64,000 nucleotides of DNA from NCBI GenBank assembly GCA_018136815.1, contig CM030944.1:1426456-1490455 (forward strand), given 5' to 3'. The notes beneath the pieces were generated by a model that did not search any database, had not been told where the DNA came from, and saw nothing but the letters and a program-made list of their open reading frames with translations. The stretch is from Isochrysis galbana (Eukaryota > Haptophyta > Isochrysidales > Isochrysidaceae). Every line of letters starts with the position of its first letter. Within the stretch, counting starts at the first letter, position 1. The position numbers were made by a program, and so were the translations under genes. Below, piece after piece: positions 11,641 through 22,576 of this stretch.

Positions 11641-12237
11641 GCGGCTGGAAAACGGCCAGCGCGCGGTAGATTTGGGTGCGAGTACTTTAAAACTTTAAAA
11701 GGGATCCAAGGATACTGCTAGATATCATAGATCCCCTTTACTTTATGCCTGCATAGTTTTTAGTTTTAAGTTATTAGTCTTCCTATCGTCTGGTCCATAT
11801 TCACTCAAATCATTCATGTGAGCGGTATGCGAAACTTCTCAGGTCTGGCGTAATAATCCGGGATTCTTGTCTTACAATTATGTCTTGCCAGTATCTCTTC
11901 AGCGGCGGCAGGAAGCACCTTTGAAGGTGCCTCGCGACAGTTGAGTGCCCTAGGCTCCATATATTAAGGTAAATTGACGTTCCATATAATGTAAACACAT
12001 CCCGTCCTTCGAGGCAACTGTGATTCTCAGCACCTCCCAGGGTGCTTCGCCGGTGAAGAGATACCAAATCCAGCCATTACCCATTGCGCATTACAACTTG
12101 TGGGGCGATCAAACGGCAAACGGGGGTTTAATTCGTATTGTTGGGGAAAATGACAATCTCAGGATCAGGATTGAGGATAATAATAAAACAACTGAGCGTT
12201 AGTACCACTACTCTCACTAGCCCGGCACCAACACGAC
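11641..12237. other. spacer between the E2 gene and the right inverted arm
   Basis: AT-richer DNA with a small hairpin GCACCTTTGAAGGTGC at 11917-11932 and a diverged copy of the dispersed GGGCGATCAAACGGC motif near 12103. No exon is recognised. Confidence 0.5.
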
Positions 12238-13381
12238 AGCCTGTCGCATTCGCGAATCGACGCTCGTTAGGCTTCTCTCTTCTCTTCGTTCGGTATTTAT
12301 CGTTATAATTCTCTCGTTCTCGTTCTCGGTCAAAAACTTTGCGTGGACGCCTAGAATCTAGGGTTGTGGAGCGCTCTCTCTCTTTCTCTCGAAGAGAAGG
12401 GAAGTTTCCCCACCTTTCTTCCTCCCAGGCGCCTCGCAAAAAGGTTTAATTCGCTATCTCCCCGCGTTTCTTTACCTGCTTCTGGGGGCTGGGGGCAATC
12501 ATGTTTGGTTTGCCATCTCCCCTTGGAGATCGATCTAGGTTCGCTGCTTGGGTGAGGGAATCTTTCTCCTTGGTCCTTGGTTTGCCATCTCCCCTTGGAG
12601 ATTGATTTAGATTCGCTGCTTTGGATTTTGGTTATCCTTCCCCTTGATGCAAGTTGCCTGAAAGCCTTGGTCCCGTTGGTTTTTGGTTTTCTCCTCCCTT
12701 GGTTGCTACTCAGGGTTGCTCGATAGAAACGTCTAGAAGGTCCACGCTCAACAGCAAGATTTCTTCGATTGCAAGGATACCTCGCTGCGATCTGTATCCA
12801 ATGTGATCGCCGCGGTTGCGCGACATAACGTTCCTCTTCGACTTTCCGCCTTGGTGGGAAAATCCAAAGCGAAGACACGCTCCGACCATCGCTTTGGATT
12901 CTCTCTCTCTCTCGCTCGCTCTCTCTCTCCGTCTCTCGCGACGTGTTTGAGTTACCGGCGATGTGGGGTCTCGGTTATTTCATGTTTTGCTTGGTTTGGG
13001 TGAATGATTCTGGTGCGTTCGTGAGTCGGTGCATCTTGTTGTTTTCTGCATCGCTGTCCGACGTCCTGTCGTCAGTCGTCATCCGTCGTTCTCGCTCTCG
13101 TCGCTCTCGCTCTCGTAATACTCGTACCCTACAAACTCTCCTCGCCTCGCCAGCCCCTGCCAACACAGCCCTCCTCTCACTCACCCTCGCCTCTCGCCTC
13201 TCGCTCGATGTCGCTCTCGCCGCCGTCCTCGCCCTCGCTCAAGCCCGCCTGCCCGCCTTCCTCTGCTGACGGGCCTCAGCCCGTCAGCGTCTCCGAAGTC
13301 GTCTCCTCAGCCGCGCCTGCCGCCGGCATGCCTCCCTCCTCATTGTGCCCTCAGGCCCTATGGGCCATCCCAATTCGTCAC
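12238..13381 (+). repeat. right arm of the ~1.1-kb inverted repeat
   Basis: Reverse complement of 8239-9352 with a few small indels and substitutions. The arm contains CT-rich (CTCTCTCT) tracts and ends with CCCAATTCGTC. A piece of sequence near its outer edge (GCCCGTACACCT, 13398-13410) recurs at 54418-54430, also beside a related fragment. Confidence 0.8.
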
Positions 13382-13517
13382 AGCCCTCAGCGCACCTGCC
13401 CGTACACCTTGGCGCGTGCTCAACTAACTTTATAGTTAGACGCGATGGAGCGCGCCAGCGACCAGCGAGCCTCTCCTCTCCTTCGGGCCCCCCGCCGAGG
13501 GCGGCCCCCCAGCCCCC

Positions 13518-14894
13518 ATGGACCTGTCGCAGTCGAAGCGGCCGCGTCCGCCGCCAGAGGCCGAGCAGGTGTGTGCGACCCCGGTCGCACCCCGCGGCCC
13601 GTGGCCTCGGCCACACCCAACAAGGCAGCCATGCTGGCCACCCCCATGGGGGCAGGCAGGCTGCAGTCTCCACCACCCAACCACCACGATCACACTGCCA
13701 CATCCTCCATGGGCATGCCTTATGGCAGAGGCCCCTCTCACCCCGGTGACGGTCGCGCTGCCACGGCAGCGCGACTCGAGGCCGGGTGGCCCCTATGGGC
13801 ACAACAACATGACAACATCCAATGACAAAACGTACAGCACACCCCCTTGGAAAAGCAGGGAAGACTGGCCAACAGGGAGCCGAAGGCAAACCCTGACCCC
13901 AAAAGCAACACAACACCCTCTCTCCCAACCTCTTGGCCCCGTGACACTCACCATCAACCTGCCCCTTCCTGCACCTCAGGAGCCTGACTCAGAAGAGGAG
14001 GACACCAATGTGAACACAGATGCCACGTACGACATGTCGTTCCATCAAGAGGGCGACCTCACCTTACTCGACACGACGGTCTATGCCGCCATTGTCGAGC
14101 TTCTACTCGAGCTCGAGGGTGTGGACCCCGAGCCCGACTTCTGGGCCCGATCCTCGAAGGGCCCATGGCACATCGGGGTGAACGAAGACTGCATGATGCA
14201 ATTCCAAACTCGTTACGGCGAGCACACCACGATCAAGGTCCACAACGTCGATGTCAAGGTGAAAATCAAGTTCGAATCTATCGAGAACAAACTCAACACG
14301 AAAGGCTCCTCGTCGCGCAAAGCGCTGTATGAGGCACTCCAAGACGTGGCGGCCCACGTCGTAATCGAAGCAGAGGGGCTAGCACAAGCCTCCGTCATCA
14401 CGCTGAGCGTAATCGTCAAGGCCATCGAGAAGGAAGGCTTCACCTTCCTTAAGGGGAATCGTGAACGCATGAAGCTCGAAGGCGAGTCCGGCACCTTCGT
14501 TTCCAAGGTAGCTCACTCCACGCGCTGGCACATCTACATTTCAGCGGTCCAAGGTAACTTCCTAGCGGGCAACTTTCCGCGCAAGCTGATCCTAATCATC
14601 GACAACAAAGCGGTGCCGGTCAACTACGCGATCCGCGCGTGCAAACCGTTGCAGATGCCCCGCCAAGCGCTGCAATCGGGCCACAAGCTAATGATACACG
14701 GCAGCACCAAAGGATGCAAGGGCTGGCGCCCAGAAGTAGCCCATGGCTTAACCCCCATGCACCGCCTCTGCGGATGCGATGCCGAGGCGGCAAAACGCAA
14801 AGAGCGCACCTTGGCGCGTGCTGTTGACACAGATACATACTCCTATGCACCCCTCCAAATCTCCCCCCTCGCATGCCCCCGGCTCCCATTCTAA
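13518..14894 (+). CDS. unrecognised 458-aa ORF, perhaps transposon-borne
   Basis: A single uninterrupted frame. Residues 1-150 are Pro/Ser/Thr-rich and likely disordered. Residues 150-400 read like a folded acidic-basic protein, with ELLLELEGVDPEPDFW, FESIENKLN, an Ala-rich helix and FLAGNFPRKLILIIDN. The tail has a Cys-Gly-Cys-Asp near residue 425. I recognise no domain. The ORF directly abuts the inverted repeat arm and is followed by the same type of GC-rich repeat DNA. I suspect an ORF1-like or accessory product of a retroelement, but an orphan host gene is equally possible. Codon use is GC-rich like its neighbours and the central region lacks low-complexity bias, which supports real coding. 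Confidence 0.5.
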   Translation: MDLSQSKRPRPPPEAEQVCATPVAPRGPWPRPHPTRQPCWPPPWGQAGCSLHHPTTTITLPHPPWACLMAEAPLTPVTVALPRQRDSRPGGPYGHNNMTTSNDKTYSTPPWKSREDWPTGSRRQTLTPKATQHPLSQPLGPVTLTINLPLPAPQEPDSEEEDTNVNTDATYDMSFHQEGDLTLLDTTVYAAIVELLLELEGVDPEPDFWARSSKGPWHIGVNEDCMMQFQTRYGEHTTIKVHNVDVKVKIKFESIENKLNTKGSSSRKALYEALQDVAAHVVIEAEGLAQASVITLSVIVKAIEKEGFTFLKGNRERMKLEGESGTFVSKVAHSTRWHIYISAVQGNFLAGNFPRKLILIIDNKAVPVNYAIRACKPLQMPRQALQSGHKLMIHGSTKGCKGWRPEVAHGLTPMHRLCGCDAEAAKRKERTLARAVDTDTYSYAPLQISPLACPRLPF

Positions 14895-16382
14895 CTCCCC
14901 ACAAGTTAAAATGAGGGAAAACCCATTGAGGCGGACCGGTCGACGCCGGCCGACTCTCCGGGAAAAAGCACCGGGGGGGGGGGAGGAACCTCTCGTCGTG
15001 AAGAGGAACGGCCCTTACAGCTCTCGCCGCGAGCGGTCCTCGAGGAATAAAAGACTGCGCCTCGAGATACCTGCCACAAGGGTTCTCGTAGGCGCCTTGA
15101 GCCTCTCCCTCCTCATCTCCCACCTGTCGCCAGCCGCCCCTCTCCGCCCGTTTGCTTACGCAAACGGGTCCCATTTCTTACCGCACTCCACACTCCATCG
15201 GGGGGGGTGCAAAACCCCCCCCTCTCCCTCTCTCCATTCTCCTCCTCCTGTGTCCCTGCGGCGCGTCGCCATGCGGCGCGCCACGGCCTGCTCTCAGAGG
15301 TCCTTTGGGGGCTCCCAGAGGGCCAGCCAGGGCAGCTCAGGGGGCAGTGGAGGCTGGGGCTCAGCCCCTGGCCCCCCCTGCCTCTCCCACGCTTGCCTCG
15401 CTGGCCATGGGAGCCGCCCAGAGGCATCTGTCTGCCTGGCGACCAGGGAAGGGGGGGGGGGTCAGCTCGAGGGCAGGCCCACGCAGGGCGTGGGAGTGCG
15501 AATCACGGCCCGCGCCCACTAGGGGTCTGGGCCAGTGTGGTGATTGCCTAGCCCTTGCCAAAGGGCAGGAGCTGTGGTTGATTGTACGGGCCCACCCCTG
15601 GGGGTGTCCGCGATGGAGAGAGGGGGGCGCGAGGCCCCCATTGACCCCTACTTATAAAAGTAGGTTGAGGATCAGGATTGAGGAAATTTGGAAATTTGAG
15701 GATTTTCCAGTACAAAGTTTCCAATAATACTCCCAATAACTAGAACTAGAGAGCGATGAAAAATATAAGATTACATTGTGGGAGCGCAGCGCGCGGACAC
15801 GTGCTTGCTATCTTCGTTCCAACCGAATTGTAACGTCTCGCACCCCCACTCTTTTCATATGATCTCCCCTTCCTCCCGACGCCTGTCGTACGAACCTGCC
15901 AGGAACTTCGGGCGCCCGATCTCAAAGAAGGCCCGCTCTCCCATCGTGACCCGCCGAGGAGCCAAAAATAGGAGGGGCATTCAGGACAGAACATCCCGAA
16001 GCCCGGGCGCTGCCGCCGTCGCTCGTTTCTCTCTTCCATGGCGGCTGGCTCGGGCTTTCCCCCCTCTTCCCCCCCCCCGCCCCCGGCCCCGCCCCCCCCC
16101 CCCCCCCCCCCCTCACCGCAGCCGGACGAGAGACCCTTTCCCCCCCGTCTTTCCTTCTTCCTCCCCCTCCTCTTCTTCTTCATCTTTTCGTACCCCAATC
16201 CTTCTCCCCCTCCCCCCCTTTCCCCCCCCGTCTTTCCTTCTTCCTCTCCCTCCTCCTCTTCTTCTTCTTCTTTTCGTACCCCAATCCTTCTCCCCCTCCC
16301 CCTCCTCCCCCTTTCCCCCTCTCCCCCCCGGTGTCGCGCGAGCCCTGCCGCCCACCCTCCCCACCTCGCTCGGCCCGCTGCG
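14895..16382. other. spacer with repeat remnants and CUB-RING gene 5' flank
   Basis: Holds a diverged copy of the GC-rich repeat at about 15230-15665, ending in a CTTATAAAAGTAG block, and the duplicated pyrimidine-rich stretch CTTTCCCCCCCGTCTTTCCTTCTTCCTC at 16135-16330 (two to three copies). Both strands show long proline or glycine-rich shadow frames. No exon is seen before 16383. Confidence 0.5.
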
Positions 16383-19061
16383 ATGCCGCTCGGCCCAATC
16401 CTCCTCCTCACACTCGGCGCTCTCGAGTACGACGACTCCGACTGCAGCCACACCTTACGAGCGCTCTCGGGCACTGTCGAGGGCAGGCTCTCGAGCCAGA
16501 CGTTCCTCCAGCTCAATACTTCCGAGCGTGCCAGCTGCTTCTGGAGGCTTGAGCCCGAGAAGCAGATCGACAGGATCTACTTCACCACCACATCCCAATA
16601 CTTTGACGGAGATGACGCAATCGAGATGTTCTCCGTCATCGAGAATGGCACACTGTGAGCCTGCAACCATCTCTACCTTTGCGCGCGCTCGGCCGACACT
16701 CAACTGACACTCGTTGCATGCCTGCTCAACAATTGCACTCTCTCTTGCTTCGCTCGTGAACCCTGTGTGATGCCCACACACGCTCATGATTGCGCAGGAA
16801 AACGCTTACATCGGGCCAAGGTTTCAGCGCATCCAGACCCATCCCTCGTGAGATGGTGTTGTACAATGCGACAAACGCTCTGGTCATTCGGCTCACAGCC
16901 TCGTCGAACTTCACACGCTTTGTCATGAACTATGAGAGTGTTCCCGCACAAGCATATTGGCTGCTGCAGAGCCCCTGGATCGTGTTTTGGATCGCGGTTG
17001 GCATTGTGTTTCTTGCTGTCTGGGCTTGCGTGGTCACCTACATAATGTAAGCTGCCAACGCGTGTTAACAATACCTCACCAGCCAAAAGCGCCTGTCGAG
17101 CACATGCTAAGACCGCGTCCACGACGCGCTCGCCTGATGAGAGCAGAATGTTCCGCCAAGCCCAGCTGGAGCTAGATGTGCATGAAGGCTGCAGCGTGTT
17201 GCTGCCGAAGGTATTGACGCTCACCCACGGCGTGCCTGCAACTTGCCATGTTCAGATTTGTGAGGCAGTATCGTGGCTCCTCGTATGGAAGCTTCCTTCG
17301 CCGGCGCGCACACCCCGAGCTTGCTGACGAGGCGGAGTACTTGCAGTCACTCGAGGACCGGCGTTCGTCGGCTCTTGCCGAACTACCGGTACTATATGCC
17401 CGATACCAAGGTTGCGCGCAGGGGAAGTCTGGAAGCACTTGCATGGCACCTGACTGCACTTCACTCTTGGCTTCTCACCAATGCGCCTCCTTGATCAGGT
17501 CGAGACGTATCTCGAGAAGCGGAGGACATCTCAGCAGTCTCGAGCCTCTCGTCCCTCTCGTCCCTCTTTGAACAGCTCCGCGTATGACCGGGGGTCTTGC
17601 CGCTCCATCAGCAGCTCCGCATGGGAACGATCGTGCTCCGCTCCAGGCGAACGTGGGCCGTCGACGTCGTCAGTGTGCAGGTCCATGACGATTGATGTGC
17701 CATGGAGCGAAAATGCTGGGACGCCCAAGCTGCATCGGCCGCCAGGGCTCCCTGAAGACCACGCACCGGAGGGAGACGAGGAATCCGGGGTAATCTCGGG
17801 CTTAGAGTCGGTTCGAGAAGAGGCTCACGGATTGACCCTTCAACCACTAGGGTCAAGTACCAACGTCGCGGGAGAGGTTGCTACACAAGAAAGAACATCA
17901 GAAATGAGCAACGAGGAGGAGCTTGAGGAATGCTGCCTCTGTATGGAAGTGTTTGTAGACGACTCTTTGGTGCGTCAACACCCCAACGGTCCTCAAATGT
18001 CCTGGTCATACATAAAGCGCCGCGCCCACAAAGAGCACACCCTCCCCACCCACCGTTCGCCATGCACTTTGGCTAACCAACTTTGCCATGTGCTGTGGCG
18101 CCAGGTGTGTGTGCTTCCATGCAACCACTTCTTCCATAAGAGCTGCATTGAGACGTGGTTCAACGCCAACAAATATCAGGCTCGCTCTTGCCCGTTGTGC
18201 AAGCGAGACCCGCTCGCCGATATCTTCAAGGAGGATTCTTTGGATACGTTGACGACCGCTCAACAAGTCACTGCGGCTACACGCCCACGGCCACGCGCTG
18301 CTGCTACCAATGTTGAGCTTGGATTTCGAGTTGGTACATCCAGCCTCGCTAGTGCTCCTGTCATAGTGCCCGGAGACGTATCTCTACCTGCGACAGATGG
18401 TCACGAGCCCTCGGTTCGAGAAACCACCCCAAGGTCTGCCGACGTTTTGGAAGACCCAGTTGTTGCGGAGTCCCCGCCCACTGAGGGCCCTACTGTCACG
18501 AGTTCTGTTCGACATACCGATGAGGAGGCTTGTCGCATAGCGTGCACGGGTACATTAACATTGCCGTGCGAACAAGCGGCGTCGTTGGCTCGAGAAGAGG
18601 CCGCTGCCGCCTCGGAGGCACCGGCCATCCCTAGGCAACCCCACGTAGATTCGTTGAGCGACGAGAGAACACAGGTTGTTGATGAGATACCAGCTGAGAC
18701 GGCTGACGGCGCATCGGAAGAGGCTCGTGCAACCATCTTGGCCTCTTCCAACTCTCACTTTTTGGAAATGGCAGCGGCTCCAGCAGCGCTGACGGCCTTA
18801 GCGAGGATGGCTGAGCTCCCGGCGCCTTCGGCTGCCTGCACGCACGCTTCGCCGTCTATGCTTGTCCCAACGGATGGAGTTGTCGCAACAGAGCGGCCAG
18901 ACTTCCATGATGAACGTGCTGGCGAGGTGGATGTTTCAGCGGCTCCCGCTGATGAAGGTGCGATTCTAGGGTGGGAAGATTCGGGGCAGGTGGAGGCTGA
19001 GATGCACATGGTTAAGGTGTCCAAACCTGAGAATGCAGCTGTAGTACATGGCCTTGTTTAA
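16383..19061 (+). CDS. single-pass membrane RING-H2 E3 ligase with CUB-like ectodomain
   Basis: Five exons (16383-16654, 16798-17046, 17256-17388, 17499-17969, 18105-19061) give 693 residues. A short hydrophobic leader (1-14) precedes a CUB-like domain at about 21-138: paired Cys21/Cys52, the core CFWRLEP, a DxxDGDDAIEMFS segment, SGQGFSASRPIP and a terminal FVMNYES strand. A transmembrane helix covers 152-172. The cytoplasmic part carries a coiled basic stretch, then a C3H2C3 RING-H2 with Cys363/Cys366, Cys381/His383, His386/Cys389 and Cys404/Cys407 and the usual Trp393, then about 270 acidic, Ala/Ser/Thr-rich residues. The expected role is ubiquitin transfer from an E2 at a membrane, with the ectodomain sensing something luminal or outside. 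The intron 17970-18104 lies inside the RING and is 135 nt with no stop. The known membrane RING family carries a PA domain here instead. The third junction (17388/17499) was chosen by phase and is the least certain. Confidence 0.75.
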
Positions 19062-19254
19062 GCACCATGCCCGGTCTGATTCATGCCTAGCTTCACCCAT
19101 TTAGACACCCTCGTAAACACCACCGGAGCTGTCTCGGTCCACCCTGCGATCCTGAGTTTGATGCTGCACCATTTGGCTCCGATATGCGCCATCCTCGGCA
19201 AGATAAAAGTGTATGAACGCGCTCACCGCCGGCCCTTGCGAATTTGCGATAGTT

Positions 19255-19400
19255 AGGGCGGTCAACCAGGGGCTTTTTAATTACTAGTAAGGGTTTGGCT
19301 ACACTTTTTGACCGTGGAGCGATGTTCAATAAAAACCTCCACCTTAGGCCACCTGCCGCTGCCGCCACGAAAATCTTCGCCAGGAAATACGTGGGATTCG
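19255..19400 (+). repeat. dispersed repeat headed by GGGCGGTCAA(A)CAGGGG
   Basis: The head is followed by CTTTTTAATTACTAGTAAGGGT, a TTTTTGACCGTGG block, AATAAAAACCTCC and GCCACGAAAATCTTCGCC. The same order of blocks is found at 20122-20260 (+) and, reversed, at 34525-34655. It may be one end of a transposon family; no protein is encoded. Confidence 0.7.
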
Positions 19401-20121
19401 CCCCCCCTCCCCCTCTCCCCCGCTTCAATCACAATCACGAGCGCTCACACTCTACCCGTAGCGTAGGGCGCTGAGCCATCAATAGCGCATAGCGGGGCAG
19501 AGTTGGGGCCGTTTGCCACGAAAAGAGACTGCTTGGTGGATTCTAGCCATCGACGTCAGTGCGCCGCCGCTCTGCGCTCTCCTTGTTCCCCTACCACCAC
19601 AAAATTTTCAAAACTACAAACTACTAGCTACTAGCTACTAGGGCTAGGGCGATCAAACAACAACAACAAACAGCAAACAGCTATCTTAACACGCAGCCGC
19701 GGTCGAGTCTAGAGTGCAGAGTCTAGTCGCGAGGCTCCGCCTCCCTTGATTTGTTTCGTGCGGTTTCATGCTTGCCGGTTGGAGGCATGCATGGTTGGTG
19801 ACCCTGCTGCATGTACATGTACGTATGTGGTTGGTGTTGTTGTTGGTGGTGTTGAGTGTGGAGTGTAGCCCAAGCAAGGCTCAAGGCTCGCTATTAATAA
19901 TCGGCACTTTTTGAACCCCCCTACCTAGCTAGCTATTAACGGCATATTAATAATTGGCTACCGATTAATAGGTTGGCTTCACAAAACCAAAACCCAAAAC
20001 CCCCTATATTAATCGCCCTATTACTATTAATCGCTTCTCCGCCAAGCTTCGAGCTTCCAAAACCCCCCTATTACCTATTAATAGCCTATTAATATATATG
20101 GCAAGTGTACAAGTCTACTGT

Positions 20122-20260
20122 AGGGCGGTCAAACAGGGGATTGTTAACTATTAGTGTGGGTTGGGCTGATTTTTTGACCGTGGCGCGTGGCGCGAGGCAA
20201 AATAAAAAACCTCCGGGGGGGGGCCACCTACCGCCACGAAAATCTTCGCCAAGAAATACC
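20122..20260 (+). repeat. second copy of the GGGCGGTCAAACAGGGG repeat
   Basis: Same block order as at 19255-19400, with GGGGGG in place of the mid-repeat AGG. It runs directly into the LINE-like fragment at 20278, which suggests that the repeat and the fragment belong to one element. Confidence 0.7.
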
Positions 20261-20277
20261 CCGGGGGCAAAGCGCAA

Positions 20278-20479
20278 AGCGCCGGCGAAATCCCTAGTCA
20301 TACTATACACGCTAGCCTGGAGGTACATCATAACTGACCTCTACAGAATACATTACGACGGCGCCGCATTCTCATTCTCAGAAGAATCGGTGCTTATAAG
20401 AACATTAGAAAGTTACATAACCCTTAGTAAGCCCTTAGCAAGGCTCTACTCTATGCGAACACGAAAAAGACTCGGCTAG
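20278..20479 (+). pseudogene. fragment of a LINE-type reverse transcriptase C-terminus
   Basis: The + frame contains LYTLAWRYIITDLYR, which matches LYVIAWRYIIRDFYR in the longer fragment at 43080-43735. In LINE polyproteins a helix of this type follows the C-terminal zinc knuckle. Only about 65 codons are left and no start is present. Confidence 0.45.
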
Positions 20480-20914
20480 GACTGCCCGAGCGGGTGCATG
20501 GGCAGACAGTCAAAGAAAAGGATAGACATGAACGATCCATACCCGCTATTCACGCTTCACGCTAGGCGCTAGGCAAATGTTGTACAGGTACCCAATAGTG
20601 GACCAGAGGGATTGCAAACAGGACTGGCAGCATCGTGAGAGAACGCGACAGACAGGTACCCAAGGGGAATAGAACCGAACACCGAACACTCAAGGCCACC
20701 TTGGACCTTGGGACCAAACAAAACATCATTGTGCCACGTAAGAGTGTAAGAGTAGGGCGGTCAAACAGGGCTTTTTATTAAGTACAGATAAGAATCGAGG
20801 TGAAGAGTGGAATGATAGTAACATTAGCGAATGGGTTAGAAACGTATTAATTAGGGCACCTTGACTGGCTGAGGGTGTAGTTCACCAAGGGGGGCTGGAG
20901 GACAGCCCCCCGAC

Positions 20915-21140
20915 CCCCGATAGCTATCGGCGCCCGTCGTTTTCCCCCAATAATAGCTATTGGCGCCCGTCATTTCCCCCCCAATAGCTATCGAGGGCCG
21001 CCTTTCGCCTTTCGCCCCCGATAGCTATTGGAGGCCGACCTTAAAACGCGATAGCTCCCCGGGGGACGTAAAATCTCCCAATAGCTCTCGGGGGATTTTC
21101 TCGGTCCCCCGTCCCCCGGTAGCTCTCGGTGGGGCTGTTG
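20915..21140. repeat. degenerate tandem repeat of a GATAGCTATCGG palindrome
   Basis: Seven or eight blocks of CCC(C/A)(A/G)ATAGCT(A/C)TCGG(G)GG occur at 30-45-bp spacing. Related blocks occur at 34340-34385. The core is palindromic. No coding function is seen. Confidence 0.7.
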
Positions 21141-21429
21141 GCGATAAGGCCTATAACCAGATAACTGGGTATCGTGCTACTCACCTACCCACATCCGATT
21201 TCCACTACCCACCTCCATGTGGGTAGGGGGGGGCTACTACCCACTGGTTCCGAATAGTGAAAATCCACTATTCAGGATAATCACCCGGGTAGCGGCGGCG
21301 GAGCCGCCGTACAGCAGTGCACAGTGCGCCGATGACAGGCCGGCGGCCTCGGCTAGCTCCCTACTAGGAATGTAATGAAACCTTATAGATACGAGCAATG
21401 ATAATGAGAGAGACCAGTGTTGGAATAGG

Positions 21430-21626
<197 letters not shown>

Positions 21627-21857
21627 TGCATATTACACGCGCACACATGCACATGCGACAGTACACGGACGCCCAAAACGTACCACGTACCAACGCACGA
21701 CGCCCTTCTCCTTCCGAATCGCACACACCGCACCGGCCACCCAACGTACAAACATAAGGAAGAAAGGCAGGCGATCAATCGGTATTATGTGATGCGAGAA
21801 GGGCATGCTCCAAAGTGTCGTCACTTTGGCTTGCCTTCAAGTCGTCGTGGAGCTTTC

Positions 21858-22470
21858 TATCGCACTGGCTGCCAGGGAGCAGCCAGGGCGGCAACAAAAA
21901 GCAGTAAGGTCATGACAGACAGTGAGAGAGACAGTGCTACAGGGGTGAGGGTCAGAACCTGGGACACCTGGGGGCACTGGGGAACTCACCAAGATACCCC
22001 TGGGGCACGGTGATTCTACAATAATCACATTCGCACAAACCCTTACATATACCCCACCACGGTTCTTTGGATGATACTCTGAGACAAACAGGAAGGCGTG
22101 CGAGGGAACAAAGAAGGAATCAAGGATTTAGGGAATCGGCGAGTATTGCCTTAGTATGAGCCGATGAAGCGTCGTGAGTGTTGATGAAGGTGAGATTCCT
22201 TAGGTGCACTAAGTCGATCTAGAGTGAGCTGAGATCCCCAAGATGAAGGCGAGGTCTAGAAGTCGATGTGCAAATGACTCGGGAACCCTAAGAACTCGAT
22301 GTGCATCAACTGCAGATGATAATGTAGAGAAGAGTCCAGAAGGTGGTGCACATGATGAAAGAGGCTGATGACTTGATGAAAAGGAATCTGGCAGACAAAG
22401 TTATCGGTAAAGACGATTCTATCGGTAAGGACCAATGGGTTGTGTTGGCAGATGACGGCACTCTGTGATA
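21858..22470 (-). repeat. copia 3' LTR, 613 bp
   Basis: Direct repeat of 28758-29370 with only scattered differences (for example ATAATCACATTC against ACAATCACGCAC). Ends are TATC/GATA. Confidence 0.93.
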
Positions 22471-22576
22471 CCCCCCCATAAGGCGAGCACGGAGGGTGAG
22501 GCTTAGATACAGAGGATAAAGGTAGAAGAATGGAGAATGCCTTGCATGACAGTCGTAATACTCGGAGTGGTGTATG

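Larger units (their letters stand above)
19062..21429. other. repeat-rich spacer
   Basis: No intact gene. It contains copies of the GGGCGGTCAA(A/C)CAGGG-headed repeat at 19255-19400, 20122-20275 and 20755-20790, the AT-rich TATTAATAG region 19890-20100, the GATAGCTATCGG tandem region 20915-21140, and a LINE-like C-terminal fragment at about 20278-20479. Confidence 0.6.

Noticed and set aside
12351-13269. Ser/Arg-rich ORFs in the inverted repeat arms
   Set aside because: The frames differ between the two arms because of indels, and both strands give similar low-complexity products, so coding selection is absent.
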